Positions 1-7,672 of a stretch of 64,000 nt of DNA are shown here, one piece after another. The stretch is from positions 274,216 through 338,215 of the forward strand of contig CBDAVB010000003.1 in the NCBI GenBank assembly GCA_965200795.1, given 5' to 3'. Position 1 is the stretch's first letter, and every line of letters begins with the position of its first letter. The translations under genes and the position numbers were made by a program. Source of the stretch: Parashewanella sp965200795. Lineage in GTDB: Bacteria > Pseudomonadota > Gammaproteobacteria > Enterobacterales > Shewanellaceae. A model generated the notes under the pieces. It did no database searches and had not been told where the DNA came from. It saw nothing but the letters and a program-made list of their open reading frames with translations.

Positions 1-1188
1 GGATATATCAGCCTCACCTAATGAACTTGTTCTCGAAATTGAAGCTGAACGAGGAAGCTTGTATCCCTGCCCGACTTGCTCAAAAGCTTGTCCGGCACAT
101 GACTTTAAATCGCTGACCTGGCGTCATCTCAATTTCTTTCAGCATCACTGTTATATCAAAGCAAACGTCCCGAGAACTCGATGTGCTGAGCATGGCGTTA
201 AGCGTGTCAATGTCCCTTGGGCGAGAGCGGGTAGTAAATTCACGTTATTGTTCGAACAATCTGTATTGGTACCGGCTCGTGAAATGCCGGTTAAGGCATG
301 TGCTGAATATGTTGGAATTCGTGACAAACGTATTTGGCGCATCATCAAACACTACGTCAGCAAGGCATTAGCATTGATGGACTTGTCAGCACTTAAAGCT
401 ATTGGATTCGATGAAACGGCGGCTAAACGTGGCCACAACTATGTTACTGTTTTCATTGATATGGACAAGAAAGACAAGCCTGTTGTGTTCGCTACGCCCG
501 GAAAAGGTAAGGAAACCGTTAAGCGATTTAAGTCCTTTCTGACAGAGCATCAAGGCAAAGCAGATAATGTACTTGAAGTCGTGTGTGATATGTCAAGAGC
601 CTTTCTGTCAGCAACAGAGGAAGAGTTCCCGGATGCTAACGTAACGGTTGATTGGTTCCATGTTGTGCAACTGTTTACTAAAGCGGTTGATGAAGTACGT
701 AAAACGGAGAGAAAAATCCAACCGCATCCAAAGAGCCTGCGCTGGGCAGTACTAAAAAATGCAGATGGCTCATTTACTGAGAAACAAAAAGAAGCACTTG
801 CAGAGCTAGAATCCAGCGACCTGAATACAGCAACAGCTTGGCGGATTAAGGAACAACTTAGGTGGATACGTCAAGCTGAAACCGCTCATGCTGCACGCTG
901 GAGGCTGACGTATTTCATTAATTTTGCAAAAGAGCAGTTGGGTGATATTGAGATGTTAGAACCCGTTCGAAAAGCACTTGCAACTGTGGAAAGGCATGCA
1001 GAGAGAATTTTACAGCGCTGGTCATCCACTTATACGAATGCTCGTATGGAAGGTTTAAATAGTCTATTTCAAGCGGCTAGAGCACGAGCCAGAGGGTATC
1101 GTAATACAGGAACATTTATTACCATGATTTTTATGATTGCTAGCCCTGTATCAGATCTACTCAAATCCATATGAAACGACGAAGAGCC
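1..1188 (+). mobile_element. ISL3-family element, copy A (5' end outside window)
   Basis: The right terminal repeat (gacgaagagcc) ends at 1188, 14 bases beyond the transposase stop, exactly as in the two complete 1345-bp copies at 16143-17487 and 45998-47342. The element is directly followed by the 3' end of an IS630 transposase, so it jumped into that older element. Its left end lies before the window. Confidence 0.9.
2..1174 (+). CDS. ISL3-family transposase, N-terminally cut by window edge
   Basis: DDE transposase that cuts and pastes the ISL3 element. The frame is open from base 2, so the TTG at 59 is not the real start; complete copies are 423 residues and begin about 32 residues earlier. 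Visible are the N-terminal zinc-binding cysteines (CPTCSKACPAH), the first catalytic Asp in IGFDETAAKRGH, the second Asp in VTVDWFHVV and the Glu in ARMEGLNSLFQ. The protein is nearly identical to copies B and C in this window, which points to recent transposition. It is probably active if its missing 5' part is sound. Confidence 0.93.
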   Translation, partial: DISASPNELVLEIEAERGSLYPCPTCSKACPAHDFKSLTWRHLNFFQHHCYIKANVPRTRCAEHGVKRVNVPWARAGSKFTLLFEQSVLVPAREMPVKACAEYVGIRDKRIWRIIKHYVSKALALMDLSALKAIGFDETAAKRGHNYVTVFIDMDKKDKPVVFATPGKGKETVKRFKSFLTEHQGKADNVLEVVCDMSRAFLSATEEEFPDANVTVDWFHVVQLFTKAVDEVRKTERKIQPHPKSLRWAVLKNADGSFTEKQKEALAELESSDLNTATAWRIKEQLRWIRQAETAHAARWRLTYFINFAKEQLGDIEMLEPVRKALATVERHAERILQRWSSTYTNARMEGLNSLFQAARARARGYRNTGTFITMIFMIASPVSDLLKSI

Positions 1189-1343
1189 AATAATGAATAT
1201 TTTGCTTCAGCCAAAGAATTCCGAAAACGGATAAATCATTTTTTCGATGTCAAACTTCCAGAAATCGCGGATACTTTAACGAGTAGGATTACTGACAACT
1301 TTCAAACGCTCACATCTGCAACTTGAATTTGCTTGGGTATATA
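1189..1343 (+). pseudogene. 3' remnant of IS630-family transposase
   Basis: The reading frame after the ISL3 end gives NEYFASAKEFRKRINHFF and onward, identical to the last 45 residues of the intact IS630 transposase at 13904-14932. It ends with the same terminal repeat (gaatttgcttgggtata). Only the 3' tail survives in the window because ISL3 copy A is inserted in the gene. Confidence 0.88.
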
Positions 1344-1627
1344 TTCATTTAGATGCGACGCATAGCTTCAGCCCGAATCAAACAGCGATTCAGGCCTTAG
1401 ATGAACGCCTCAGTAAAACCAGGCAATCCAAACGGCCGCTGGTGCTCGGCATTAACACCGGAATGCTGGGCAATTACGCTGAAGCAGGGGACAATCAGTA
1501 TTTACTCCGGGTCGTAGAAAAGCGAAACGGCCGATATTGGTTAAAGGCAAATAACCCGGAATATGCAACGATTCCCGCTACCGCTGAAATGAAAACTTTC
1601 GCCAGATTAAAACAGGTGCTGAAATGA
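1344..1627 (+). pseudogene. Chimeric ORF remnant: ATPase-like stretch joined to S24/LexA-like tail
   Basis: The frame is open from the IS630 end to TGA at 1627 but has no convincing start; GTG at 1442 is the first option. The first half (RPLVLGINTGMLGNYAEAG) resembles a P-loop ATPase segment of the kind seen in DptF-like proteins. The second half (RVVEKRNGRYWLKANNPEY, ending FARLKQVLK) resembles the C-terminus of S24 peptidase-type phage repressors. Both assignments are from memory of such sequences and are weak. It is best read as a fragment, or the join of two fragments, left by the IS630 insertion. Confidence 0.4.
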
Positions 1628-1702
1628 TCCCGTAAGCGGCCAGTAACCCGGGGTGTTTGTTCTCGGTGAATACACGGCCGTTGAATATTCAGACTCTGTA
1701 AC

Positions 1703-1957
1703 TCAGGGATGTTAACGCTGAGATCGAAAACGATATAACTCAATACGAGCTTGGTCTTGGTTATCAATACTCAATGTCGGATAAATCAGATTTATCGGCT
1801 GAGTTAGCGTTCGGTAAGTCTGAATTCACCGGTCAGCAAACCATTTCAGGGTTATCAGCTTTTAATATTGGCAATGTGACTGAAATGAAAGCTGATGATG
1901 ATTTTTATCGTTCAGGCGTTGGCGGCCGCGCTCAAATTTATAACCGGTTTGATTTAT
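1703..1957 (+). pseudogene. Outer-membrane beta-barrel protein fragment
   Basis: An open frame of about 85 residues shows the alternating pattern of outer-membrane strands: QYELGLGYQYSMSDKSDL, then a long loop, then YRSGVGGRAQIYNRFDL. This is typical of an OmpA-like or porin-like barrel. There is no signal peptide, no start and no C-terminal aromatic residue, and the frame runs on into sequence antisense to the MobC gene. It is a fragment of a gene that was cut on both sides. Confidence 0.5.
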
Positions 1958-2004
1958 GTCGGACATCACCGGTGAGTAAGTCGGAAATGGAATCAGTCGC
2001 TGAA

Positions 2005-2427
2005 TCACTCATCATTGATACTCCAACGCTGACAGTTCTTAGTCAAGAGCGCGTTTACTTTTTGTTTGTGCTGAGTGAGCTTTTCTTCGAGCAGTTGGAT
2101 CATCTCTTTGGTGATGTTGTCGCTTTCCCTGAATTCGATATTGAGCATTTCGGCAATCCGGTTGAGGTTACGGCCTATGGCGGCGAGTTGTCGGTTTGAT
2201 TCTCTCAAGGCTTGAATTTCGTTATCAGTAAAAACGGGATCACGATGAATATTTGATAACAACGCAGCCCGAACCCAATTGCTTTGATTGAGATAAACGT
2301 CAAGTTTGGCTTGCCTGGTGATTCCAGCAAGGTTATCACGGGTTAATCGAATGGTGATGCGATTAGTGCGCACTTCTTTAAATTGAGTATCAATATCTGG
2401 GCAGGGAGACACTCGGTTGATCATCAT
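2005..2427 (-). CDS. MobC-family plasmid mobilisation protein
   Basis: Accessory relaxosome proteins of this family bind oriT DNA through an N-terminal ribbon-helix-helix and help the relaxase nick it. The sequence shows a strand with RTNRITIRLTRDNL, a helix with LNQSNWVRAAL, and the family's C-terminal QLAAIGRNLNRIAEMLN segment followed by a coiled-coil-like tail. About 140 residues is normal. I prefer ATG at 2427 or 2424 over the upstream TTG. No relaxase gene is visible next to it, so the mobilisation region is incomplete. Confidence 0.65.
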   Translation of the reverse strand: MMINRVSPCPDIDTQFKEVRTNRITIRLTRDNLAGITRQAKLDVYLNQSNWVRAALLSNIHRDPVFTDNEIQALRESNRQLAAIGRNLNRIAEMLNIEFRESDNITKEMIQLLEEKLTQHKQKVNALLTKNCQRWSINDE

Positions 2428-2944
2428 ACGCAGCAAATTGGATTGCGTGACACCACGAGAATCACAATAATTTGCCAGTTACTTTTTTCGGAGTCAGTCA
2501 AACGGGTTTTTAGCTGTAAAGAAACGCCGCCGCATCGGCACCGGCTGAGTGTCACCTGCTCAGATAAACCCGCCCTGATTAAAATCCACGCTTCGTTAAT
2601 ACTGAAGTTTTTCCGGCCGGTGTTTGTTAATTTTAAGTCACCTCTGTGCTCTGGGTAAAAACTGCGGGCTTTTCGGAGGTGGTCAAGATTGACTTTGTTA
2701 CCGTTCTCATGGTCGAGCTTTGAATAGACACAAAGCAGCAGCGCCCCTTCAATTTGGGAGCGTTTTGTTTTCAGTATGCTTTCAATATCCGGCAGCTGAC
2801 CGGACTTGGGAGAAGATTGATGCACTTCTTTGTGTATTTGTCTGACGGTATCCGCGCTTAAGCCGGTTTCCCGGCAGACAATGCCGGTAAGTCAGCGGAT
2901 AGTCCGGTTTTTATCCGCGCCAGCTGAATATCCTGATCCACCAT
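2424..2944 (-). pseudogene. FlhC/SetC/AcaC-like transcription activator, frameshifted
   Basis: Two overlapping frames together give one FlhC-like protein. ATG at 2944 starts VDQDIQLARIKTGLSADL; a frameshift near 2890 moves to TGIVCRETGLSADTVRQI, then SPKSGQLPD, later INEAWILIRAGLSEQ and RCRCGG. This order (helical DNA-binding part, PxKGxLP, AWxLxR, paired cysteines) matches FlhC. FlhC-like activators of conjugation (SetC in SXT/R391, AcaC in IncC plasmids) are known, and MobC next door fits that setting. The zinc site lacks its second cysteine pair. This is a decayed regulator of a mobile element. Confidence 0.5.
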
Positions 2945-3130
2945 TACTTCATCCCACGCCCGCCCGGCCTTGTGCTCGCCGCCGGCGCTGATATATTGAA
3001 CAATTTCCGCGGGATCCGGGAAAAAACGCCCCGCTTCGGGTTTGAAGATTGTGCCCGGTTTTCAGCTTCCTTATTGTTTGCGTTTTCCGGTTGTTCCTGC
3101 TTGTTGGCTTGAGTGCTGAAGTTAACGGAA

Positions 3131-3532
3131 TTACTTTTTATGTACTTCTTCCCGCTGCCGATTGGCTAACCAGTTGTGAGCAAGCGGTGTTTTAGCGGGA
3201 TCACGATACTGAAGACGGTGCCGCTTTTGCTCAGTCCGGCGCTCAATCACTTGCCGGGCTGATAGCGCGTCACTGTTCAGACCACACCGTTCCCGCTCTT
3301 GCCGGGCTTTTGCTTTCTTCTCTTTGCGAATTTGTAATTGCCAGAATATTTCAAAGTCTGACGCTGAAGCGCGTTCTTTCTGTGTAACTGTAGTTTGTGC
3401 GGGATCAGGAGCGCAGGTATCGCCCTGTTCAGAGCAGAAGGTTAAAAAGCCGGCGGGGAGTTTGTCTTTAAACTGACTGAGCGTTTTTTGAATTTGCTCT
3501 CTGGCAACGAAGTTTTCCGGAATGTCTTTCAA
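3131..3532 (-). CDS. Unrecognised charged protein, probably fragment
   Basis: I do not recognise this family. The frame is rich in Lys, Arg, Glu and Gln, with a C-terminal half (ALSARQVIERRTEQKRHRLQ) that looks helical and nucleic-acid-binding. The frame stays open upstream of the TTG at 3532 to about 3590 without an ATG, so the start is lost or frameshifted. It sits between the FlhC-like remnant and fis and most likely belongs to the same decayed mobilisable element. Confidence 0.35.
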   Translation of the reverse strand: MKDIPENFVAREQIQKTLSQFKDKLPAGFLTFCSEQGDTCAPDPAQTTVTQKERASASDFEIFWQLQIRKEKKAKARQERERCGLNSDALSARQVIERRTEQKRHRLQYRDPAKTPLAHNWLANRQREEVHKK

Positions 3533-3668
3533 TATGTGAAATGCGGCTTTGCCTTGATTGAGATTCTCGATGGGAGGTTGAGTTTGGTTAACTCTCTGTT
3601 CAAGGTGTCAGAGAGAATAAACAGGTTCAGCGATAACTGGTGAGTAGCAGGGTGAGTGGCAAAAACGA

Positions 3669-3701
3669 AAAAGCCTGTCACTTTAAAGATAACAGGCTTT
3701 T
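3669..3701 (-). terminator. Rho-independent terminator after fis
   Basis: Inverted arms AAAAGCCTGT (3669-3678) and ACAGGCTTTT (3692-3701) enclose a 13-base loop, and the minus strand continues into a T-rich run. It lies 25 bases after the fis stop. The arms carry A and T tracts on both sides, so it could also work on the plus strand. Confidence 0.85.
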
Positions 3702-3725
3702 ATTTCAACAGCTTAAATTAAGCCA

Positions 3726-4031
3726 TTAGTTCATGCCGTACTTTTTAAGCTTCTTGCGAAGCGTACCACGGTTAATGCCTAGCATGTCCGCAGCGCGAGT
3801 TTGATTACCGCGGGTGTGCTGCATGATGATATCAAGAAGCGGAGCTTCTACCTCACATAGAACCATTTCATATACTTCTTGAGCGTCCTGACCTTCTAAC
3901 TGTTGGAAGAAGTTAGCTACAGCGCGCTTAACTGCGTCACGTAATAATTGCGGCTTGATAGTACCGTTAGCGGTTTCAATTTTACCGACGGTAAGAGGAT
4001 GAACTTCTGTATTAGTTGTCTGATCAAACAT
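3726..4031 (-). CDS. fis: DNA-binding protein Fis
   Basis: Nucleoid protein that bends DNA and activates rRNA and other growth-linked promoters. It is 101 residues (E. coli 98) with the conserved C-terminal helix-turn-helix (NQTRAADMLGINRGTL) and the family end KKYGMN. The N-terminal MFDQTTNTEVHPLTVG is close to the Shewanella-type Fis as I remember it. It lies 23 bases behind dusB in the same direction, the standard dusB-fis operon, and is followed by a terminator. Confidence 0.97.
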   Translation of the reverse strand: MFDQTTNTEVHPLTVGKIETANGTIKPQLLRDAVKRAVANFFQQLEGQDAQEVYEMVLCEVEAPLLDIIMQHTRGNQTRAADMLGINRGTLRKKLKKYGMN

Positions 4032-4054
4032 TCGTATTCTGCTCTTTAATAAAT

Positions 4055-5017
4055 CTAATCTAAATCTTCAAAATAGCATTCCACCATGGAATGCTGCTCT
4101 GCAGCGGTTTCGAGCCGGTTAAACTCGGCTCGAAACCGGCGCTGCGCTTCCTGGTCGAAGTACCAACCAATGTGCTTTCTGGCGAATCTCACTCCCTTAA
4201 ACTCACCATATAAGTCGTAAAGTTTGGTTAAATGTTCCAGCATCACTTGCCGTTTTACTTCCTGACTGATTGGAGGAAGTTTTTCTCCGGTTTCTAAGTA
4301 GTGCTGAATCTCATTAAAAATCCAGGGGCGTCCTTGCGCACCTCGACCCACCATTAATGCGTCGGCGCCTGTTTTATCCAGCACGTAACGTGCTTTTTCA
4401 GGACTTGTGATGTCGCCGTTCGCAACTACTGGGATCGAGACCGACCGTTTAATTGCGCTTATCGTGTCGTATTCGGCATGGCCTTTATACATACACTGCC
4501 TTGTTCTCCCGTGAACGGCGAGTGCGGCTATTCCGCAGGCCTCAGCTATTTGGGCAATTTGAACACCGTTTCGGTTTTCAGGAGCCCACCCCGTTCGAAT
4601 CTTCAGCGTTACCGGCACTTCTACCGCGTTAACCACAGCGTTGAGAATGCGCTCTACAAGTTCAGGGTCTTGCATCAGGGCGCTACCGGCGAGCTTCTTA
4701 TTCACCTTCTTAGCAGGACAGCCCATATTGATGTCAATGATTTGAGCGCCTTGTTCAACATTGAACTGAGCCGCTCGGGCCATTAACTCCGGGACGCTAC
4801 CCGCAATCTGCACGGATCGTACGCCTTCCTCGCCTGAGTGCGTCATGCGATGCCGGCTTTTATCAGAATCCCAAACTTCGGGATTCGACGACAGCATCTC
4901 ACAGACCGCTAAAGCCGCTCCGTGACGTAAGCAAAGGTTTCGAAAAGCCTGATCGGTGACGCCGGCCATTGGCGCCACGATCAGCTGATTTTTCAGTTGA
5001 TAGGGTCCAATTCGCAT
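4055..5017 (-). CDS. dusB: tRNA-dihydrouridine synthase B
   Basis: FMN-dependent enzyme that reduces uridine to dihydrouridine in the tRNA D-loop. The TIM barrel begins LIVAPMAGVTD; the active-site region NMGCPAKKVN contains the catalytic Cys; later come HGRTR and the FMN-binding NGDI and GRGAQGRPW. I choose ATG at 5017 (MRIGPYQL) over the TTG at 5041: it matches the E. coli start and has AAGGTG about 10 bases upstream. It is the first gene of the dusB-fis operon. Confidence 0.96.
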   Translation of the reverse strand: MRIGPYQLKNQLIVAPMAGVTDQAFRNLCLRHGAALAVCEMLSSNPEVWDSDKSRHRMTHSGEEGVRSVQIAGSVPELMARAAQFNVEQGAQIIDINMGCPAKKVNKKLAGSALMQDPELVERILNAVVNAVEVPVTLKIRTGWAPENRNGVQIAQIAEACGIAALAVHGRTRQCMYKGHAEYDTISAIKRSVSIPVVANGDITSPEKARYVLDKTGADALMVGRGAQGRPWIFNEIQHYLETGEKLPPISQEVKRQVMLEHLTKLYDLYGEFKGVRFARKHIGWYFDQEAQRRFRAEFNRLETAAEQHSMVECYFEDLD

Positions 5018-5042
5018 TATTTTAGTCACCTTGTGCTTCAAA

Positions 5043-5085
5043 GGGGCGCTATATTAGCCCTTTTTGACACGCAAGAAAAGGTTAA
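5043..5085 (-). promoter_or_regulatory. Putative dusB-fis promoter with GC-rich discriminator
   Basis: On the minus strand, upstream of dusB, TAATAT is followed by AGCGCCCC. A G/C discriminator after the -10 is characteristic of stringently controlled promoters, and the E. coli fis promoter has one. The -35 is poor (TTTTCT region, about 17 bases before), again as in growth-rate-controlled promoters that depend on activators. Confidence 0.55.
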
Positions 5086-5220
5086 TAAATGACCTGAGCG
5101 AAACTTTTTTTCTTGACTTTTGTTTCCTGTGATCTGAGTAACAACAGCATTTACACCGTCTCTTTACAATCTCAGGCTTTCCGGGTCAATAACGTTTCGC
5201 TTAAATTGTGAGCAGGCCGG

Positions 5221-6105
5221 CTATTTACGTATTCCCGTCAAACGACTCCAGTCATCTTTGTGTGCCGGCTCGTCCATATCAAACCATTGACTGTAAAAAT
5301 TCTTCAGTTCTCCGGCCTGTTCTCTCAGTAAACCGCAAAGCGCTAATTTTCCGCCTGTATTCAGGTGGCCGGCGATTTGCGCCGCCAACTCTTTCAGTGA
5401 CCCTGCGAGAATATTGGCGACTAAAATATCAGCCTTTAGATTTTCTGGCGTATCTCGCGCAAGATATAAAGAAAGTCTGTCACCGCACGCGTTTCGCTCC
5501 GCATTGGCCTTTGATGCTTCAATGGCTTGATAATCAATATCAATTCCTGTCACTGTCCCGGCGCCGAGCTTGAGTGCGGCGACCGCGAGAATACCTGAGC
5601 CACAGCCGAAGTCGATGACGTTACATCCGGCTAATTCTAAGCTGTCCAGCCATTCAAGACACAGTGCCGTGGTCGGGTGAGTCCCCGTGCCAAAAGCCAA
5701 ACCCGGATCAAGGATCACATTGACGGCTTGCGGATCCGGAATTTCACGCCAGCTCGGGCAAATCCACAAACGCTTACCGAATTGAATCGGGAAGAAATTA
5801 TCCATCCATTCACGCACCCAGTCTTTATCCTCAACTTGCTCGATTTTGTAGTCAAAGTTTTCATCGATATCTGGGTGAGCCTTGAGCATGTCGATAATCG
5901 GATTGAGATCCATATCCGCTTCAAACAACGCCGTGACAACGGTGTCATTCCACAGCGGGGTCTCGCCGGGTTTCGGTTCGAAAATCGGTTGGTCTTTACC
6001 GTCTTCCATGGTGACGGAGAGCGCTTCATGCTCCATCAGCAAGTCACCTAAAGTTTCAGCGTGTTGATTATCTGAATGGAATACCAGTTGTATCCAAAAA
6101 GTCAT
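5221..6105 (-). CDS. prmA: Ribosomal protein L11 methyltransferase
   Basis: SAM-dependent enzyme that methylates ribosomal protein L11. The 294 residues match the family (E. coli 293). The N-terminal substrate-recognition domain begins FWIQLVFHSDN, and the Rossmann methyltransferase domain has the SAM loop DFGCGSGILAVAA, an acidic GIDIDYQAIEAS and the NILA motif in VANILAGSL. It is co-directional with dusB, 204 bases upstream of the dusB start. Its own upstream partner (panF in E. coli) is missing; a phage integrase remnant is there instead. Confidence 0.96.
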   Translation of the reverse strand: MTFWIQLVFHSDNQHAETLGDLLMEHEALSVTMEDGKDQPIFEPKPGETPLWNDTVVTALFEADMDLNPIIDMLKAHPDIDENFDYKIEQVEDKDWVREWMDNFFPIQFGKRLWICPSWREIPDPQAVNVILDPGLAFGTGTHPTTALCLEWLDSLELAGCNVIDFGCGSGILAVAALKLGAGTVTGIDIDYQAIEASKANAERNACGDRLSLYLARDTPENLKADILVANILAGSLKELAAQIAGHLNTGGKLALCGLLREQAGELKNFYSQWFDMDEPAHKDDWSRLTGIRK

Positions 6106-6120
6106 AATAAAAACATCCGG

Positions 6121-6327
6121 TTATAAGTTTTTAAAGGGTTTTAGAACGCTATGGAACCCAATTTTACGCCATATTTCTAACAAATGCCGCCATTTTGTCG
6201 CCATTTTTAAAGTAGGCTCGCAATTGGGTTTTTGCTTACGGCGTCCTCTATGAGTGGGTGCGAAATGCGCATATCGCATTGTTATTTTTATGTCTGAGTG
6301 ACCAGGGATATTTTTCAAAACCAAAAT
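6121..6327 (-). pseudogene. C-terminal remnant of phage-type tyrosine recombinase
   Basis: The frame reads LGHSDIKITMRY-like sequence (actually IPGHSDIKITMRYAHF), which is the C-terminal catalytic box of phage integrases with the His, the Arg-rich stretch and the nucleophilic Tyr in RYAHF. The rest of the enzyme is missing because an ISL3 terminal repeat starts at 6328. It marks a lost prophage or integrative element beside prmA. Confidence 0.7.
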
Positions 6328-6362
6328 GGCTCTTCGTCATTTAGTGTGGATTTAACTAAATT
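6328..6362 (+). mobile_element. Left end of an old ISL3 copy (fragment 1)
   Basis: ggctcttcgtc at 6328 and the following agtgtggattta match the upstream end of the complete ISL3 copies with a few mismatches. The copy continues at 7479, 9293 and 13605 (see those entries), interrupted by three later insertions. Mismatches to the young copies show that this one is older. Confidence 0.8.
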
Positions 6363-7478
6363 ACTCATGTTACGCACTAACAGCTTTTAGAGTTTGAAGT
6401 TCTGTAAAGGCTGTTTTTAATGCTTTTATATACAATTTCGCCCTCAATTGAAATTTATTCATTTTCAGTTTTAAAGCTAAGGTTTCAAGCCTAAATGCAC
6501 TATAAATTGATAAAAATTGATGATTACTTTGTGTTTTAACTGTATGAGCTGGAGAGCGGGTAATTGCCGCATTTGACTTCAGATTTTTATGGAAGAGTTC
6601 CACGTTCCATCGTTTTTGATAGACCGCTTGAATGAACTCATCATCACAACTTAAATCACTGCATAACAAGTAAAGCTCGCCTGTACTTCCATCTTTGTTT
6701 TTAAAGACTTTCTTGGATAACTGTAACTCAAAATCTACTCCAGATATCCAAACTTTTACAGACTGCTCCTCTTGAAATTTAAGTGTATCAACCCGTTGTG
6801 ATTTCTTATGTTTCTTATCATCTTCACTCAAAGAAACAAGACGATTAGATTTGCATGCCATGATAAAATCTTTGTGGCATTTGTGTTTGATAAACATCAT
6901 ATTTTCATTTGAACAGAACCAGCTGTCGGCTAGAACATATTTGAATTTAAGTTGGTTTTGGTAACTGATGTGTAAAAGCTCTCTAAAGTCTTCATTTTTA
7001 GTTGTTTCAGACATTCTGCGAACTTTCTTAGTCTTCAGATCACAATAGAGAACTGGCTTAGTGATCAACTTGTAAGATACTGGAATTGATACACCTTGGG
7101 AGTAGTAAAGACAATTAAGAAGGTTAATCCCCTTAACGGTTCGATTTTTTGTGTGGTCGGAGTGGTATGCGATTAAGTCGCTTTCGTCCGTATAAGGTTT
7201 TTCTTCAATCGTATCATCGAAAATAAGAACGGCATCATCTTCTTCGACCTGTCTTACAGTAGATTTAACGATTCCCCAAAGAGTTTTACTGGTGAACTCG
7301 TTAGTAGAAAGGAGCCTTGTTACCTGATCATGACTGTAAGCACCATCTAGTAAGTCTGACATCCCTGTTGCTGTTACCTGTCCAAAGCTAGATAGTTGGT
7401 AGTCGCTATACAGCTCTAGCAATTCATCGTTCATAACATGATTATGCCACTAATTTTGAGGCGGTGCGTAACATGAGT
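6363..7478 (-). mobile_element. IS701/IS4-like insertion sequence, complete, with 5-bp target duplication
   Basis: Perfect 15-bp inverted ends ACTCATGTTACGCAC bound a 1116-bp element. AAATT is repeated directly outside both ends (6358-6362 and 7479-7483). Removing the element and one AAATT joins the two halves of the ISL3 upstream region. The family name is my best guess from the transposase. Confidence 0.88.
6370..7434 (-). CDS. DDE transposase (IS701/IS4 superfamily)
   Basis: A 354-residue RNase-H-fold transposase. Candidate catalytic residues are the Asp pair in LIFDDTIEEKPY, the Asp in VLADSWFCSNENM and the Glu in YQKRWNVELFHKNLKSN, which is like the YREK region of IS4 relatives. The frame is uninterrupted and fills almost the whole element, so it may be functional. 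Confidence 0.85.
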   Translation of the reverse strand: MNDELLELYSDYQLSSFGQVTATGMSDLLDGAYSHDQVTRLLSTNEFTSKTLWGIVKSTVRQVEEDDAVLIFDDTIEEKPYTDESDLIAYHSDHTKNRTVKGINLLNCLYYSQGVSIPVSYKLITKPVLYCDLKTKKVRRMSETTKNEDFRELLHISYQNQLKFKYVLADSWFCSNENMMFIKHKCHKDFIMACKSNRLVSLSEDDKKHKKSQRVDTLKFQEEQSVKVWISGVDFELQLSKKVFKNKDGSTGELYLLCSDLSCDDEFIQAVYQKRWNVELFHKNLKSNAAITRSPAHTVKTQSNHQFLSIYSAFRLETLALKLKMNKFQLRAKLYIKALKTAFTELQTLKAVSA

Positions 7479-7672
7479 AAATTATATTTGAGATAATAAC
7501 CGGAGTTTTTTGTCGCCTTAATACTGGAAGTAAATGGCATGGATGGTACTCAAGTTTTGATGCTCGGTCTTGGAATTCAGGAACCTTGGAAGCTGGTTAA
7601 TCAACACCTTGATATGTCAAGCTCACCGAATGAACTTGTTCTCGAAATTGAAGCTGAACGAGGAAGCTTAAA
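7479..7672 (+). pseudogene. Old ISL3 copy, fragment 2 (transposase N-terminus)
   Basis: The region repeats the ISL3 leader and the first codons of its transposase (MDGTQVLMLGLGIQEPWKLV) up to GSL. It then jumps to codons that in complete copies lie about 80 residues further on, after the IS4 insertion. The junction gaagctt/cttaaag shows that the ISL3 copy had suffered an internal deletion at a short homology before the IS4 element arrived at TTAAA. Confidence 0.8.

Noticed and set aside
1774..2199. 141-residue ORF as one gene
   Set aside because: Only the first 60 codons look like an outer-membrane protein; the rest is antisense to the MobC gene.
5208..5573. Plus-strand ORFs across prmA and dusB
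   Set aside because: They are antisense shadows of clearly recognised enzymes.
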